This document shows, piece by piece, positions 35,329 to 44,837 of a stretch of DNA of 64,000 nucleotides. Numbering within the stretch: the stretch's first letter is position 1; every line of letters begins with the position of its first letter. The position numbers and the translations under genes were made by a program. Source of the stretch: Phycisphaerales bacterium. GTDB taxonomy: Bacteria; Planctomycetota; Phycisphaerae; Phycisphaerales; UBA1924. The notes below the pieces were generated by a model that was given only the letters and a program-made list of their open reading frames with translations, ran no database searches and had not been told where the DNA came from. The stretch spans positions 233,151-297,150 of the forward strand of contig JANQNW010000019.1 of NCBI GenBank assembly GCA_028279375.1, given 5' to 3'.

Positions 35329-35386
35329 GGGAGCCCTCACCCCGGCCCTCTCCCACTCGGCTTCGCCTGCGCGGGAGAGGGAGGGG
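35329..35386 (+). repeat. Palindromic intergenic repeat, copy 8
   Basis: B-type loop with TTC in place of TGC. It lies between the HTH gene's stop and the ABC-ATPase start. Confidence 0.9.
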
Positions 35387-35407
35387 ACGCAGGCGTTGTC
35401 GGAGGTG

Positions 35408-35956
35408 TCATTTGGTTGGCGGGTGTTGTTGGAGGGCGAGGCAGCGGATGGTTCGGAGGTGTTCGCGGATGGCGTAGGGGGTCATGTCGAGCTCGCGGGC
35501 GGCTTCGCGCTGGGGGCGGGCTTCGATAACGCAGAGGCGCGCGACGTCGCGGCGGGGTTTGGGCCAGCGCGAGGCGTAGCGCCAGCAGCAGGCGTAGTCG
35601 GGTGAGGCGAGGCGCGTCAGGAGCGCGCGAACGCGACGGCGGAGGGCGGGCGCGTCCTGGTGGTGGAGTCGCGCGAGGCGGGCGATGGGGATGGCGTCGG
35701 CGAAGACGGCGCGGAGGAGGGCGCGATCGGGGGCGGGGAGGAGCTCGGCGCGGGGGAGGATCCAGGAGGCCTCGGCGAGGGCCGATCGGCGTCGAAGGTC
35801 GATCTTCGGCGGGCCCCTTTTGGGATTGGGCCCGGGCCTGGCGGCGGGGGCCTTCGGGGGCGTCTTGGGAGGGGTCTGGGCGCTCGGTGATGCGTGAAAC
35901 CCGCTTGGCAAAGGGGTTTCAGGCATGGTGTGGGGATCGGGGGTGAGTCTGAGCAT
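35408..35956 (-). CDS. Probable helix-turn-helix DNA-binding protein
   Basis: 182 residues. The first 50 are proline-rich and disordered; residues about 55-182 are all helical with a C-terminal sigma-like HTH (REAARELDMTPYAIREHLRTIRCLAL). A cysteine pair (YACCWRYASRWPKP) precedes it. It has no clear family name. It is divergent from the CI-like repressor gene across a 135-bp gap, which is the arrangement expected for a repressor-regulated partner. Confidence 0.65.
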   Translation of the reverse strand: MLRLTPDPHTMPETPLPSGFHASPSAQTPPKTPPKAPAARPGPNPKRGPPKIDLRRRSALAEASWILPRAELLPAPDRALLRAVFADAIPIARLARLHHQDAPALRRRVRALLTRLASPDYACCWRYASRWPKPRRDVARLCVIEARPQREAARELDMTPYAIREHLRTIRCLALQQHPPTK

Positions 35957-36031
35957 GGGTTCCTCCGGCTCTGGAACGGGTTGGAAGCCGTTCTCTAATC
36001 AGTGAACTTCTATCCTGTGTTTTATCGAGGC

Positions 36032-36060
36032 TGGACAAATCTGCAAGGGTTTTGTACGGT
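36032..36060 (+). promoter_or_regulatory. Predicted sigma70-type promoter of the repressor gene
   Basis: TGGACA (36032-36037), a 17-bp spacer and TACGGT (36055-36060). A start near 36067 would give a 25-nt leader holding GGAGGA. The divergent HTH gene begins at 35956, so operators for both may lie here. Confidence 0.5.
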
Positions 36061-36091
36061 ATGTCGTCGAGTTGGCGCATGGAGGAACGCG

Positions 36092-36889
36092 ATGCGCTCA
36101 GTAGGTGAACTGATTCGCACACGGCGGAGCGATCTTGGTCTGACGCTGATGCAGGTGTCGGAGCGTGCGGGGTGCGCGAAGAGCTATCTGTCGACGATTG
36201 AGAGTGGGCGAAGGGACCGGCCGCCGAGCGATGGGGTGCTGGAGCGGTTGGAGCGCGCTCTTGGCATGCGCAATCGGGAGCTGCTGAGTGCGGCGCGCTG
36301 GGAGTCGACGCCGCGTGAGGTGCGGCGGGAGATGGAGGAGCTGGAGGCGCGGAGCGCGGGGGCGGCGCTCTTGGCCAGGCGATTGAGTGAGTCAGGGCTT
36401 GATGCGCTGCATTCGAGCGGGGAATTGCAGCGATTGGTTGAGAGCGTGAGCGATGGCGCGGATGTGGAGTCGGTGCGACTTCCGATGCGCGTGCCGGTGG
36501 TGAATCGTGTGGCGGCGGGGTATCCGCGCGAGTTCACGGATCTTGGTTATCCGGCGCGCGTGGCGGATGAGTATGTTTCGGCGCCGGGGATCGTGGATGC
36601 GGATGCGTTTGCCGCTCGGGTGGTTGGTGATTCGATGTCGCCTGAATATGGAGAGGGGGACATCGTGATCTTCAGTCCGGAGCGGGACACGCCGGCGGGG
36701 ACGGATTGTTTCGTTCGTCTGGAACGGGATGACGAGACGACGTTCAAGCGTGTGTATTTCGAGGAGGGGGATGCTGGGGAATCGATGATTCGGTTGCAGC
36801 CTTTGAATGCGGCGTATGGGCCGCGGGTTGTGAGGCGTGAGGATGTTGCGGGGATGTATGCGGCGGTTTTTGTTTTGCGGGCGGTGTAG
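36092..36889 (+). CDS. CI/LexA-like self-cleaving repressor (XRE HTH + S24 peptidase)
   Basis: 265 residues from the ATG at 36092, with GGAGGA 6 nt upstream. An N-terminal XRE helix-turn-helix (about 5-60: LGLTLMQVSERAGCAKSYLSTIESG), a linker, then an S24 domain with cleavage site Ala142-Gly143 (RVAAGYP), nucleophile Ser181 (VVGDSMSPEYGEGD) and base Lys219 (TTFKRVYFEEG). All autocleavage residues are present. This is the architecture of phage CI and HdiR-type repressors that self-cleave when RecA is activated, so damage-inducible control of the neighbouring HTH/ABC/terminase genes is likely but unproven. Confidence 0.88.
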   Translation: MRSVGELIRTRRSDLGLTLMQVSERAGCAKSYLSTIESGRRDRPPSDGVLERLERALGMRNRELLSAARWESTPREVRREMEELEARSAGAALLARRLSESGLDALHSSGELQRLVESVSDGADVESVRLPMRVPVVNRVAAGYPREFTDLGYPARVADEYVSAPGIVDADAFAARVVGDSMSPEYGEGDIVIFSPERDTPAGTDCFVRLERDDETTFKRVYFEEGDAGESMIRLQPLNAAYGPRVVRREDVAGMYAAVFVLRAV

Positions 36890-37005
36890 GGGTTGGAGGG
36901 TCGGCGCAGGGGCGGAATTGGCGGGTCTGGGTGGAACAGGCGGGGGGGCCTGTTCGTATTCCTTGGGTGACCACGGACTGTTTTGAATCACGTATCGGGG
37001 GCGTC

Positions 37006-40000
37006 ATGAATCGGGAGCGATTGATGGGGCTGTTGTTTGTGTGCGCTCGAAGAGCTGGATGGCGTGACGCCTTGAAGCGGGGGGTGGCGCTCTGCGCTGT
37101 TGTGTTGGGGTCGGGGGTTGCGCTGGGGCAGGAGTATTTATTCATACCCGCGGGTCGCGCCATGGAGGATGCGGATCAGATTCTCGGCGCTGACATGAAC
37201 GGTGACGGCCGGCCGGACATCGTGGTGGCGTCGAGCCTGACGGGCGAGATCGGTTTGCTTGAGCAGTTGGAGGATGGTGAATTCGAAGTTCTCGCCGAGA
37301 TCGCGCTTGCCGCTTCGGGGGCGACGTCGCTTCTGCAGGTGGACCTTGACGCTGATGGCGATGTCGATCTGCTGTATGCGTCGCCGGAGACCGGAGAGGC
37401 GGTGTGGTTGGAGAATGACGGCGCGTCGCCTCCGAGTTTCGTTGAGCAGATTCTGCTGGATGGCGCGGCGGGGCTCGTGAGTCTTGATGTCGGCGACATT
37501 GATGGGGATGAGGATCTTGATGTCGTCATCGCGGCGAGGGACGCCGATTCGATTCAGTGGCTCGAGCATGATAGCGCAGATGAACCGAGCTTCACGGCGC
37601 ATGTAGTTGACGCGAGCGCGGCGGGCGCGGCGGATGTCGAGTTGGTTGACCTCGACAATGACGGGCGGCTCGATGTTCTCGCAGCGCTGTCGGGGGAGGA
37701 CGCCATTGCGCTGTACACGAATGAAGTGCATGGGGCGTCCGTCTTCGCGAAGTCAATTCTGATTGAGGAAACGCCGTCGGCGTATCACGTCAGGGCGTTT
37801 GATTTCGAGCGGGACGGCGACCAGGACGTCGTCCTGTTCGAGCATGTCCCGGGAGGTTTTGACGGGGTCACGTTTGCGAAGTTGCATGAGAATGACGATG
37901 GCGCATTTGCAGGTTCGATCTTCGTTCCGGGCGAGCCGCGGGGCGAGACGCTTCACGCATGGACTGACGGCGAGGTGTCTGCGCATCAACTGTTCATCGG
38001 CGATCTCGATATGGACGGGATTCCCGAGGTTGTGGTGAGCAGGAATCTGCGTTCCAGCCGGCGCACGATTGCGAGTTCGCTCTTTGCGAACTTCCTGCAG
38101 ACGTTTGAAGATCATTATGCAGTTGCGGATTTTGATCTGGATGGCGACAACGACCTGGTCTGGGTCTCATCTGAGGACGGGTTTCCGTTTGGATTCGATC
38201 AGCTTTTCTGGGCAAGAGGACGAGTTGCGGAGCACGAGTCGACGGGCGAGCCTTTTCCGGATCTCTCGGAAGCGCTGGGAGGCGCCGCACCTGGAGAGAC
38301 AGTGCTTAGCTCCGTCATCGCAACGCGCGATCTGACTGAATCGGTTGACTTTGCCGAAGGTGTTCAACTCGAATCTCCCGGCCCGGTGTGGCTTGGTCCT
38401 GAGGTTGGAGTGACGCTCGCCGATGGATCAGGGATTCGTGTTGCGCCGGGCAATTCCGGGCTGAGGCCGGGTTTCGGGAGCGGCGAACTCGAGTTGCTTG
38501 GCGCGGTGGCGGTTGAGGCCGGCGCGCGTGTGACTCTCGGCGGCGGCGATATTCGTCTCGCGGGGGCGCTCTCTCTCGCGCCGATGAGCACGCTTCTACT
38601 CGAAGACGGCGTTGTCATCGAGACTGGCTCGCCGCTGCGCCTGCGACGGATCGATCTTGGGGTTGATCTTGGCGGTCAGGCGGTTGTGGCTGACTTCGAT
38701 CTTGACGGTGATGTTGATCTGGCGTTTCCGGACAACGGGGCGCTGCTCGTGAATCAGATCATCGAGCGGGGCGGCGCGGAGTTCGAGGTTGTCGATATCG
38801 AGATGACGGTGATACGAGACAACCGGCTTCTCGAGGCGGATATCGACGGCGACGGGCTTCCGGATTTCGTCGGCCTCTTCGCGGGAGACCTCAATGGAGT
38901 CGGGGCTGATGATCTCGTCGTCTATCGCAATCTCGGCGGGCTGGAGTTCAGCGTGTCGCGTTTCGAGATAGATCCTGGAGATGATCCCGAGTTGTTCATC
39001 GCTGACATGAACGGCGACGGCGCGGACGATTTGCTTGCCTACTCAAGACAGACGCTTTCGCCGGATGACGATCTCCTGAGCATCTATGGATTCACAGGGG
39101 CCGAAGCTATTGAGGTGGCGCCGCTGGGCGAGCTCATGGCCAGCGGCCTTTCTTCGCGAGGGATTCTCGACATCGATGGAGACGGCGATACGGATCTCAT
39201 ATTCGATGGTTCGGTCATCAGCATCTACTTCAATGATGGCGGCGAGTTGCCGAGCTTCACGCAGATGGATCTGCCTGTCGAGGATGAGGACCTGTGTCGT
39301 CCTGGCGATGTCGATGGTGATGGCCTGATTGATCTGCTGATTCGTGCAACTGGACCGGGCGATGTCACACTGATTTACTGGCGCCTGAATGACCAGACTG
39401 AGACGCCCTTCAGTGAGACGATTCCTGTCGCTGAGCCGTTCTGGGGGGGCACGAGCGCCGTGGGCCTTGACTATGACGGAGATAACGACCTGGATGTGAT
39501 CTTCACGCAGCGTGAAGCGGGCGGCGAGGATGTGGGAATCGCCGTCGCGGAGCACACGGGGGCGCCGGAGCGTCCTTACACGGGTTCATACAGAGTCGTG
39601 GCCGAGGATGCGTCGTTCTTCGATATCGCTGACATCAACGGCGACGGCGCGCCGGATCTTCTGCAGGATGGCCGGATTCCACTGCCGCAGCGCTGGTATG
39701 AGAATCTCCCTGATGATGGGCCGGCGTTCGCGAAGCATGAGATCGACCGGGCGCCGCTCGTGACGCCCTGGAGTGAGACAGCCGCATACGGAGGGAGAGA
39801 GTCGTCGCAGCGAACGCTGGCGGATTTCGATCTCGATGGATCGCTTGATGTGTTGCTGCTGCGCGGCGCGGTGCGACCGCCGCTGGAGATTCACTTTGGC
39901 GGGCACGATGCTCATACGGTGCATATAGACAATGCAACGATCGTTGCGCGATCGCATCTGACATTCGGAACAGGCCGGCATGATCAAGTGGATCTCAGCT

Positions 40001-40530
40001 CGGCGGAAATTCAGATGGAGGCGGGCGCCGGTATCTTGCGCGGTGAGGCCACGGAGGAGGCGCAGGAATTCGAGGCGCCGTCTACCGACCTTGGTCCGAT
40101 TGCGTCGGGATTCGATCGTTCAGTGGTCGGGAGTTATCCGATTGGGACGTTGCGGATCGGGCCTTCGCCGACGCACGTTGCGCTCGTGGATGAGTTTGAG
40201 AATGACGGGCGATCGGGCGCGATTCAGGAAGCGGTGTATGTCGATCAGTTGATCCTGCATGCGGGGTCGGTGCTGGAGACGAACGGGATCTCGGTGTACT
40301 ACCGGGAAGCTCTGCTTCAGGGAGAGGTGATCGGGGCGGAGTCGTTGCGTCCGGTGCGCGAGGGGTGTCCGTGGGATCTGACGGGTGATCGGTATGTCGA
40401 TGCGCTGGATCTGGCGACGCTGCTTTCGTGGTGGGGATCGGAGGAGACACCGCTGGACTTTGCGGGTGATGGGGAAGTGAATGCGGTGGATATTGCAGAG
40501 ATGCTGTCGCGCTGGGGAGCTTGTGAGTAG
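37006..40530 (+). CDS. Very large secreted FG-GAP/VCBS repeat protein with dockerin-like tail
   Basis: 1174 residues from the ATG at 37006. A signal peptide (about 20-45, ending VALGQ) is followed by more than a dozen calcium-binding VCBS/FG-GAP motifs (DMNGDGRPDIVV, DLDADGDVDLLY, DIDGDEDLDVVI, DFDLDGDNDLVW and so on) in at least two propeller blocks, interrupted about residues 425-550 by a beta-rich autotransporter-like segment. The end is a dockerin-like pair DLTGDRYVDALDLATLLSWWG...VDIAEMLSRWGACE. Probably extracellular adhesion or polymer binding. It stands alone between a 117-bp gap and tandem repeats. Confidence 0.85.
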   Translation: MNRERLMGLLFVCARRAGWRDALKRGVALCAVVLGSGVALGQEYLFIPAGRAMEDADQILGADMNGDGRPDIVVASSLTGEIGLLEQLEDGEFEVLAEIALAASGATSLLQVDLDADGDVDLLYASPETGEAVWLENDGASPPSFVEQILLDGAAGLVSLDVGDIDGDEDLDVVIAARDADSIQWLEHDSADEPSFTAHVVDASAAGAADVELVDLDNDGRLDVLAALSGEDAIALYTNEVHGASVFAKSILIEETPSAYHVRAFDFERDGDQDVVLFEHVPGGFDGVTFAKLHENDDGAFAGSIFVPGEPRGETLHAWTDGEVSAHQLFIGDLDMDGIPEVVVSRNLRSSRRTIASSLFANFLQTFEDHYAVADFDLDGDNDLVWVSSEDGFPFGFDQLFWARGRVAEHESTGEPFPDLSEALGGAAPGETVLSSVIATRDLTESVDFAEGVQLESPGPVWLGPEVGVTLADGSGIRVAPGNSGLRPGFGSGELELLGAVAVEAGARVTLGGGDIRLAGALSLAPMSTLLLEDGVVIETGSPLRLRRIDLGVDLGGQAVVADFDLDGDVDLAFPDNGALLVNQIIERGGAEFEVVDIEMTVIRDNRLLEADIDGDGLPDFVGLFAGDLNGVGADDLVVYRNLGGLEFSVSRFEIDPGDDPELFIADMNGDGADDLLAYSRQTLSPDDDLLSIYGFTGAEAIEVAPLGELMASGLSSRGILDIDGDGDTDLIFDGSVISIYFNDGGELPSFTQMDLPVEDEDLCRPGDVDGDGLIDLLIRATGPGDVTLIYWRLNDQTETPFSETIPVAEPFWGGTSAVGLDYDGDNDLDVIFTQREAGGEDVGIAVAEHTGAPERPYTGSYRVVAEDASFFDIADINGDGAPDLLQDGRIPLPQRWYENLPDDGPAFAKHEIDRAPLVTPWSETAAYGGRESSQRTLADFDLDGSLDVLLLRGAVRPPLEIHFGGHDAHTVHIDNATIVARSHLTFGTGRHDQVDLSSAEIQMEAGAGILRGEATEEAQEFEAPSTDLGPIASGFDRSVVGSYPIGTLRIGPSPTHVALVDEFENDGRSGAIQEAVYVDQLILHAGSVLETNGISVYYREALLQGEVIGAESLRPVREGCPWDLTGDRYVDALDLATLLSWWGSEETPLDFAGDGEVNAVDIAEMLSRWGACE

Positions 40531-40610
40531 GAGCGCAGTCGTTTGCGGGCGTTCTCGTTCGCGGGCGGAGAGCGCCGAGAGCTGAGCATTGGAGTAGGGA
40601 GTAGGAGTGG

Positions 40611-40667
40611 GGAGCCCTCACCCTGCCCTCTCCCATAAATACTGCGCATTTCAGGGAGAGGGTGGCG
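40611..40667 (+). repeat. Palindromic intergenic repeat, copy 9
   Basis: A-type loop with AAATAC/GCATTT (one mismatch in the inner stem). Tandem partner of copy 10, 134 bp apart; the two fill the gap downstream of the FG-GAP gene. Confidence 0.9.
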
Positions 40668-40744
40668 GACGCAAGCGTTGATGGTGTGGTGGGCGCGTGA
40701 CGCGTGCGAGTAGGAGTTCGAGGATTGGAGTAGGGGTAGAGGTA

Positions 40745-40801
40745 GGAGCCCTCACCCCGGCCCTCTCCCACTCGGCTTCGCCTGCGCGGGAGAGGGAGGG
40801 G
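40745..40801 (+). repeat. Palindromic intergenic repeat, copy 10
   Basis: B-type loop with TTC. It ends 23 bp from the stop of the S41 peptidase gene. Confidence 0.9.
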
Positions 40802-40824
40802 AAGCGAGACTTGTCTCGTGCGCG

Positions 40825-42321
40825 TTAGTTGTTGCGCGCGTTGTTGATTGCAGCTTCGAGAGCGACGTCTCTGTTCTCGAAGATGTCGTCGACGGTTGGG
40901 TTGACTTCGATGTCGGGGGTGAGGCCCATGCCGAAGTCGAAGGAGTTGATGTCGACGTACTGCATCATGAGTGGGATGCGGAGTTTGATTTTGGAGTTGG
41001 GGAGGACGACGAAGAGGAGGATGCCGGCGGTGGGGCCTTCGGCGCTGCCGCCCTGGGGCTGGCCGATGAAGGTAACGTCGCGGAGTTCGTTGATTCGCGC
41101 GCAGAAGGCGGTGGCGCCGGAGGAGTTTTGCGGGCCGATGAGGATGGTGAGGTCGCCTTCGAAGCGGTCGTCGTAAGGCTGCTGGATGCGGGAGGCGCCG
41201 GCCATCATGTCGAGGTTGACTTCCCAGTTTCCATCATCAGTTGGTGTGAAGAGCGCATCGGGGACGGAAAAGATGGACTGGTCCCAGGTTTCGATGTAGG
41301 GGCGGAGGTCTTCGAAGCGGTACTGGCGGACGGTGGCGCTGCGATAGATCTGCGCGGGGGTTGGTGAGAGATAGCGGATGAGCGTGGCGGGGACTTCGTT
41401 GGAGCCGCCGCCGCAGTTGCGCAGGTCGAGGATGAGGTGGTCGATGTCATTGCTGCGCATGTCGTCGAAGTGGGGCTGGAGGATGGCGCGGGGATCAGCG
41501 TTGGTGCGGTAGTTGACGAAGGTGTCGATGGCGAGATAGGCGGTGGAGTCGTTGATGCGGCGGTAGGTGACGGAGGAGTCGAAGTTGCTGCCGTAGCGGG
41601 TGTCGGAGCCGGTGGCGAGGGTTTGCCAGCCGGGATAGGTGAGGGCTTTGGCGCGGAAGGTGTTGACTTCGCCGGAGTCGTGGCTGCGCGCGGTGATGGT
41701 GAAGCTGGTGGTGAAGCCTTCGAGGAAGGGGAGGAAGTGGTCGACGGCGTCGCCCATGTATTCGTTGGAGTACTGGAGGGCGCTGATGGCGGCGTGATCG
41801 GTGTAGCCGTCGACGGAGACGAGGGGTGTTATGCGCTCGAGGATGCGCCCGACGGGCTGGTCGTTGATGGCGAGGATTTCGTCGCGGCGGTTGATTTTGC
41901 GCGTGAGTTGTGTGGTGACTTGATCGGCGTACATGCGGCCGTCGACGAGTTTGAAGGTGAAGGGGAGGTAGGAGGGTTCTTTCGTGCGCGCTTCTTCGAT
42001 GGCGGGTGGGAGTTCTGTCTTGGTGTGGTCGCAGCGGAGTCGGGCGAGGATGCGTGAGGATTCGAGGAAGAGTTCGGTGTCGGTGATGCCTGTCTGCGCG
42101 CGCTCTTCGAGCTGGTCGAGCATGGCGATGTGGGCTTGCTCACTCGTGTAGCGATCGAGCCCGGGGTGGAGATCGAGGACAGCGCTTCGGAGGATGCGGA
42201 TGTCTTCGAGTGCTTTCTGAGGCGCGAGTTGTTTCGGTGTGTAGACAGGCTGGGCGAGGGCCTGCTGGGCGATGATGGGTATGAGTGAGAGGGCGATCAG
42301 GCGTGCTTTGCGCGGTGTCAT
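40825..42321 (-). CDS. Exported S41-family (tail-specific) peptidase
   Basis: 498 residues. Signal peptide (about 1-24), N-terminal helical region, a PDZ-like segment (about 115-165: INRRDEILAINDQPV) and an S41 catalytic core (about 255-450) with DHLILDLRNCGGGSNEVP and nucleophile Ser401 in GPQNSSGATAF. The usual Ser-Lys pair is not obvious in the next helix, so the second catalytic residue is uncertain. Likely degrades periplasmic or extracellular polypeptides. Confidence 0.85.
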   Translation of the reverse strand: MTPRKARLIALSLIPIIAQQALAQPVYTPKQLAPQKALEDIRILRSAVLDLHPGLDRYTSEQAHIAMLDQLEERAQTGITDTELFLESSRILARLRCDHTKTELPPAIEEARTKEPSYLPFTFKLVDGRMYADQVTTQLTRKINRRDEILAINDQPVGRILERITPLVSVDGYTDHAAISALQYSNEYMGDAVDHFLPFLEGFTTSFTITARSHDSGEVNTFRAKALTYPGWQTLATGSDTRYGSNFDSSVTYRRINDSTAYLAIDTFVNYRTNADPRAILQPHFDDMRSNDIDHLILDLRNCGGGSNEVPATLIRYLSPTPAQIYRSATVRQYRFEDLRPYIETWDQSIFSVPDALFTPTDDGNWEVNLDMMAGASRIQQPYDDRFEGDLTILIGPQNSSGATAFCARINELRDVTFIGQPQGGSAEGPTAGILLFVVLPNSKIKLRIPLMMQYVDINSFDFGMGLTPDIEVNPTVDDIFENRDVALEAAINNARNN

Positions 42322-42440
42322 GGGGAGAGTTCGGTGGGGGATGGGGGTTGGATTCAGGGAGGGGGCGCAGGCGTTGGTGGGTGGTATGGCGCGTGGCGGG
42401 TGCGAGTAGAAGTTCGAGGATTGGAGGAGAGATAGACGGG

Positions 42441-42497
42441 GGAGCCCTCACCCCGGCCCTCTCCCACTCGGCTGCGCCTGCGCGGGAGAGGGAGGGG
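42441..42497 (+). repeat. Palindromic intergenic repeat, copy 11
   Basis: B-type loop. Its left flank (about 42385-42440) is closely similar to that of copy 10, extending the repeat beyond the palindrome. Confidence 0.9.
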
Positions 42498-42576
42498 ACG
42501 CATGCATTGTTGGGTGTCGCGCGTGGTTGTCGGGCGCGTACGGAAATTTGAGAGTTGGAGGAGGGAGTAGGAGAGG

Positions 42577-42630
42577 GGAGCCCTCACCCTGCCCTCTTCC
42601 ACTCGGCTGCGCCTGTGCGGGCGAGGGTGG
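42577..42630 (+). repeat. Palindromic intergenic repeat, copy 12 (decayed)
   Basis: B-type loop with three changes in the stem (CCTCTTCC, GTGCGGGCGAGGG). Second of a tandem pair with copy 11, 136 bp apart. Confidence 0.85.
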
Positions 42631-42749
42631 ACCTTCGCGTGGAGTTATTCGGCGAACAGGATGGGAGGGGGCGTTCCGCCTGATACTTGTTGATACGGCG
42701 GCTCGTGCGCGGCATGGTGGTGGCACGTTATTCGGGAGGGTGTGTGCTT

Positions 42750-43997
42750 ATGACTGCCATCAGACTCTGCGCTCTCGCTGCTGTGGCTTCTCTCGCGGCG
42801 GGGTGCGCTGCGACCGATTCAGCGTTGGAGACAGAGGAGCCGGTCGCGTCTGTGTCCGAGGTGGAGACGGCGGCGTGTCCATGCCGGCGTGCTTTGATGG
42901 ACGACATCGGGCGGCAATTTGGCGCCGTTTCGGAATCGCAGCTTGTCGATCGCGCATCGCAGGCGCTGCGTCTTTCTGATGACGAGTTGCGCGAGGCACT
43001 GGAGGAATCTGATCCGGCGCACGATCTGGCGGCACGGTATGCGGAGGCCGTGTTTTCCGGGAACGCGAGATCGGTCAGTCTTGTCGCGCTTCGAGAGCGA
43101 CTTCGTCAGGAACCGGCGTTTGAGGCAGATGATCGCAACCTTCAGGATTTGGCGCTCGGCGTTGTGCGCGATGAAGCGCGGAATTCCTGGGAAGCGTGCA
43201 TGGGCGCATGGTTGACTGACCTGGCGATCGAACATGGACGGTCATTCGAAGATGCGAGTCCATTCGTGCTGGAATTGAATGAGGCTGGAACTGAGGCGTA
43301 TTCGGTCACCTTGGCGCCGGCGCGTCATGTTGATCCGAAGACTTCGATTCGAGTTCGAAGCGTCGAGTTCATCAATTGCGTTGAAGCCCGCGCTGATTTC
43401 GGCTGGGGCGCAATTGGCCAGGACGTTGCAAGGAAGTCATTGGCTCTGCTTCGACTGGATCCAAATCGATCAGCGATTGTCGCCATCACACTGGAGTCGG
43501 GGGACACAATGCATCGTGTGATTCCGCCAGCTGGAAACGGCGCTGTCGTGACGGCGGCTTCCAGGGAACAGGTCGAGCGGTGGGGGCGCGCGATGCGGGG
43601 GACCACGAATGCGGAGCGGCTTGATTTCCTGAAGGGTGTGTTCCGGTTCTGCGACGGCGTGACGCTGTCCTCCGCGCAGTTCATCACACTTGTGGATGGG
43701 ATGGAGGCGAAGGACAAGGTCGAGGTTGTTCGTGCGATGCTGAGCTATCCAGCTGCGCGAGCGAGGTTCGCTGCGGAGCGGCAGGCGCTGAAAGTGTCGC
43801 TCCCGCTCGAGCCGGAAGATGAAGAGGTCATTCTGGCGGGGTTGGCTGGTGAGCGGCGTGAGCTCTCGCTCGCGTATCTTCGTTTTGATCTCGACGCGAT
43901 GGTTGAGAACTCGCCCGCACGGCCGGGAGCGAAGTTCTTCCTTCCATCCGAGGAGGGGAACTTCAGGATCAGGGTTCCTGAGGATCACGATCGGTAG
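42750..43997 (+). CDS. Lipoprotein with DUF4476-like region
   Basis: 415 residues from the ATG at 42750, preceded by GGAGGG. Lipoprotein signal with lipobox LAAGC (Cys at about 19). Residues about 55-150 are helical and Asp/Glu-rich. Residues about 285-345 (ERLDFLKGVFRFCDGVTLSSAQFITLVDGMEAKDKVEVVRAML) fit the DUF4476 pattern. Paired cysteines (CPC near 43-45) may form a disulfide. Function unknown; envelope-anchored. Confidence 0.75.
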   Translation: MTAIRLCALAAVASLAAGCAATDSALETEEPVASVSEVETAACPCRRALMDDIGRQFGAVSESQLVDRASQALRLSDDELREALEESDPAHDLAARYAEAVFSGNARSVSLVALRERLRQEPAFEADDRNLQDLALGVVRDEARNSWEACMGAWLTDLAIEHGRSFEDASPFVLELNEAGTEAYSVTLAPARHVDPKTSIRVRSVEFINCVEARADFGWGAIGQDVARKSLALLRLDPNRSAIVAITLESGDTMHRVIPPAGNGAVVTAASREQVERWGRAMRGTTNAERLDFLKGVFRFCDGVTLSSAQFITLVDGMEAKDKVEVVRAMLSYPAARARFAAERQALKVSLPLEPEDEEVILAGLAGERRELSLAYLRFDLDAMVENSPARPGAKFFLPSEEGNFRIRVPEDHDR

Positions 43998-44047
43998 TGC
44001 GCGCTGTTGCACAGGTGTTGGCGAGAATTAGAGGAAGGGTAGAGAGG

Positions 44048-44103
44048 GGAGCCCTCACCCTGCCCTCTCCCACTCGGCTGCGCCTGCGCGGGAGAGGGAG
44101 GGG
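44048..44103 (+). repeat. Palindromic intergenic repeat, copy 13
   Basis: B-type loop, downstream of the lipoprotein gene; followed 40 bp later by the HAD gene terminator, whose first arm (GCCCTCACCC) resembles the repeat start. Confidence 0.88.
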
Positions 44104-44142
44104 ACGCAGGCGTTCTTGCGCGAGTTTAATCGTGCGCGCGCG

Positions 44143-44204
44143 AAAACGCCCTCACCCTGCTGTCCCACTGGGAGGGACGTGGTTGCGTGCGTTGGGTGAG
44201 GGCG
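44143..44204 (-). terminator. Terminator of the HAD gene
   Basis: Outer stem CGCCCTCACCC / GGGTGAGGGCG (11 bp) with an inner stem-loop, followed on the minus strand by TTTT. It begins 10 bp after the HAD stop. Confidence 0.75.
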
Positions 44205-44213
44205 CTGGAGGTC

Positions 44214-44837
44214 TCAGCGCGGGCTGTGTGCGCTGAGCGCCTCAGCGACGTGGTCGAGCCACGCGTTTTCCGGGTCTGCTCGGAGAGATTGCAGCCCGAG
44301 CTCTGCGGCGGCTTCGACGTTGTGCGCCTGGTCGTCGATGAAGAGTGCGGCCGCGGGATGGCTGACGGCGCTGACGACAGGCTGGAAGGCGCGCGGGTCG
44401 GGTTTCATGGCGCCGAGTTCTTCGGAGACCAGAATGCGCTGGAACCAGTGCGCGAGTTTGTGTGATGCGAGTCGTTCGTAGAGCCAGTTGGCGCGGTGAT
44501 TGGAGAGGATCCAGAGCGGGACGGCTTCGCTCCAGGCGGCGATGTGGTTGACGACTGCCGTGGGCTGGTAGCGCCTTCTGAGTTCGGCCATGCAGATGTC
44601 GTGGTCGACGGTGCGTCCGGTGAGTCGGGTCCAGAGTTGTTCGTCGTCGATGCGTCCGAGCCAGGCGTCGTCGTGGATTTCTTCGCGCCAAAGCCTGCGC
44701 ATCTCGGCGCTCGTGCCGCCTGTGGCGATCGCGAGGTCGTCGAGGAACTGGGAGAACGGGTTGTTGAAAAGGACGCCGTGTGCGTCGAGCACGATGAGCT
44801 CGACGGGGGGCGCCTGGCGCGGTGTTATGCGACGCAT
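44214..44837 (-). CDS. HAD-superfamily protein with altered motif I
   Basis: 207 residues. HAD fold with nucleophile motif VLDAHGVLF (Asp18), motif II LSN, motif III Lys in KPDPRAF and motif IV LFIDDQ. The second motif-I residue, normally Asp in phosphatases or Tyr in dehalogenases, is His20 (DxH), so the reaction may differ from a standard phosphatase. It overlaps the upstream kinase-like gene by 13 bp, so both are probably made together. Confidence 0.82.
   Translation of the reverse strand: MRRITPRQAPPVELIVLDAHGVLFNNPFSQFLDDLAIATGGTSAEMRRLWREEIHDDAWLGRIDDEQLWTRLTGRTVDHDICMAELRRRYQPTAVVNHIAAWSEAVPLWILSNHRANWLYERLASHKLAHWFQRILVSEELGAMKPDPRAFQPVVSAVSHPAAALFIDDQAHNVEAAAELGLQSLRADPENAWLDHVAEALSAHSPR

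Larger units (their letters stand above)
42322..42749. other. 428-bp intergenic region with two tandem repeats
   Basis: Holds repeat copies 11 and 12 with their conserved flanks, no gene, and probably the divergent promoters of the S41 and lipoprotein genes at its ends. Confidence 0.6.
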
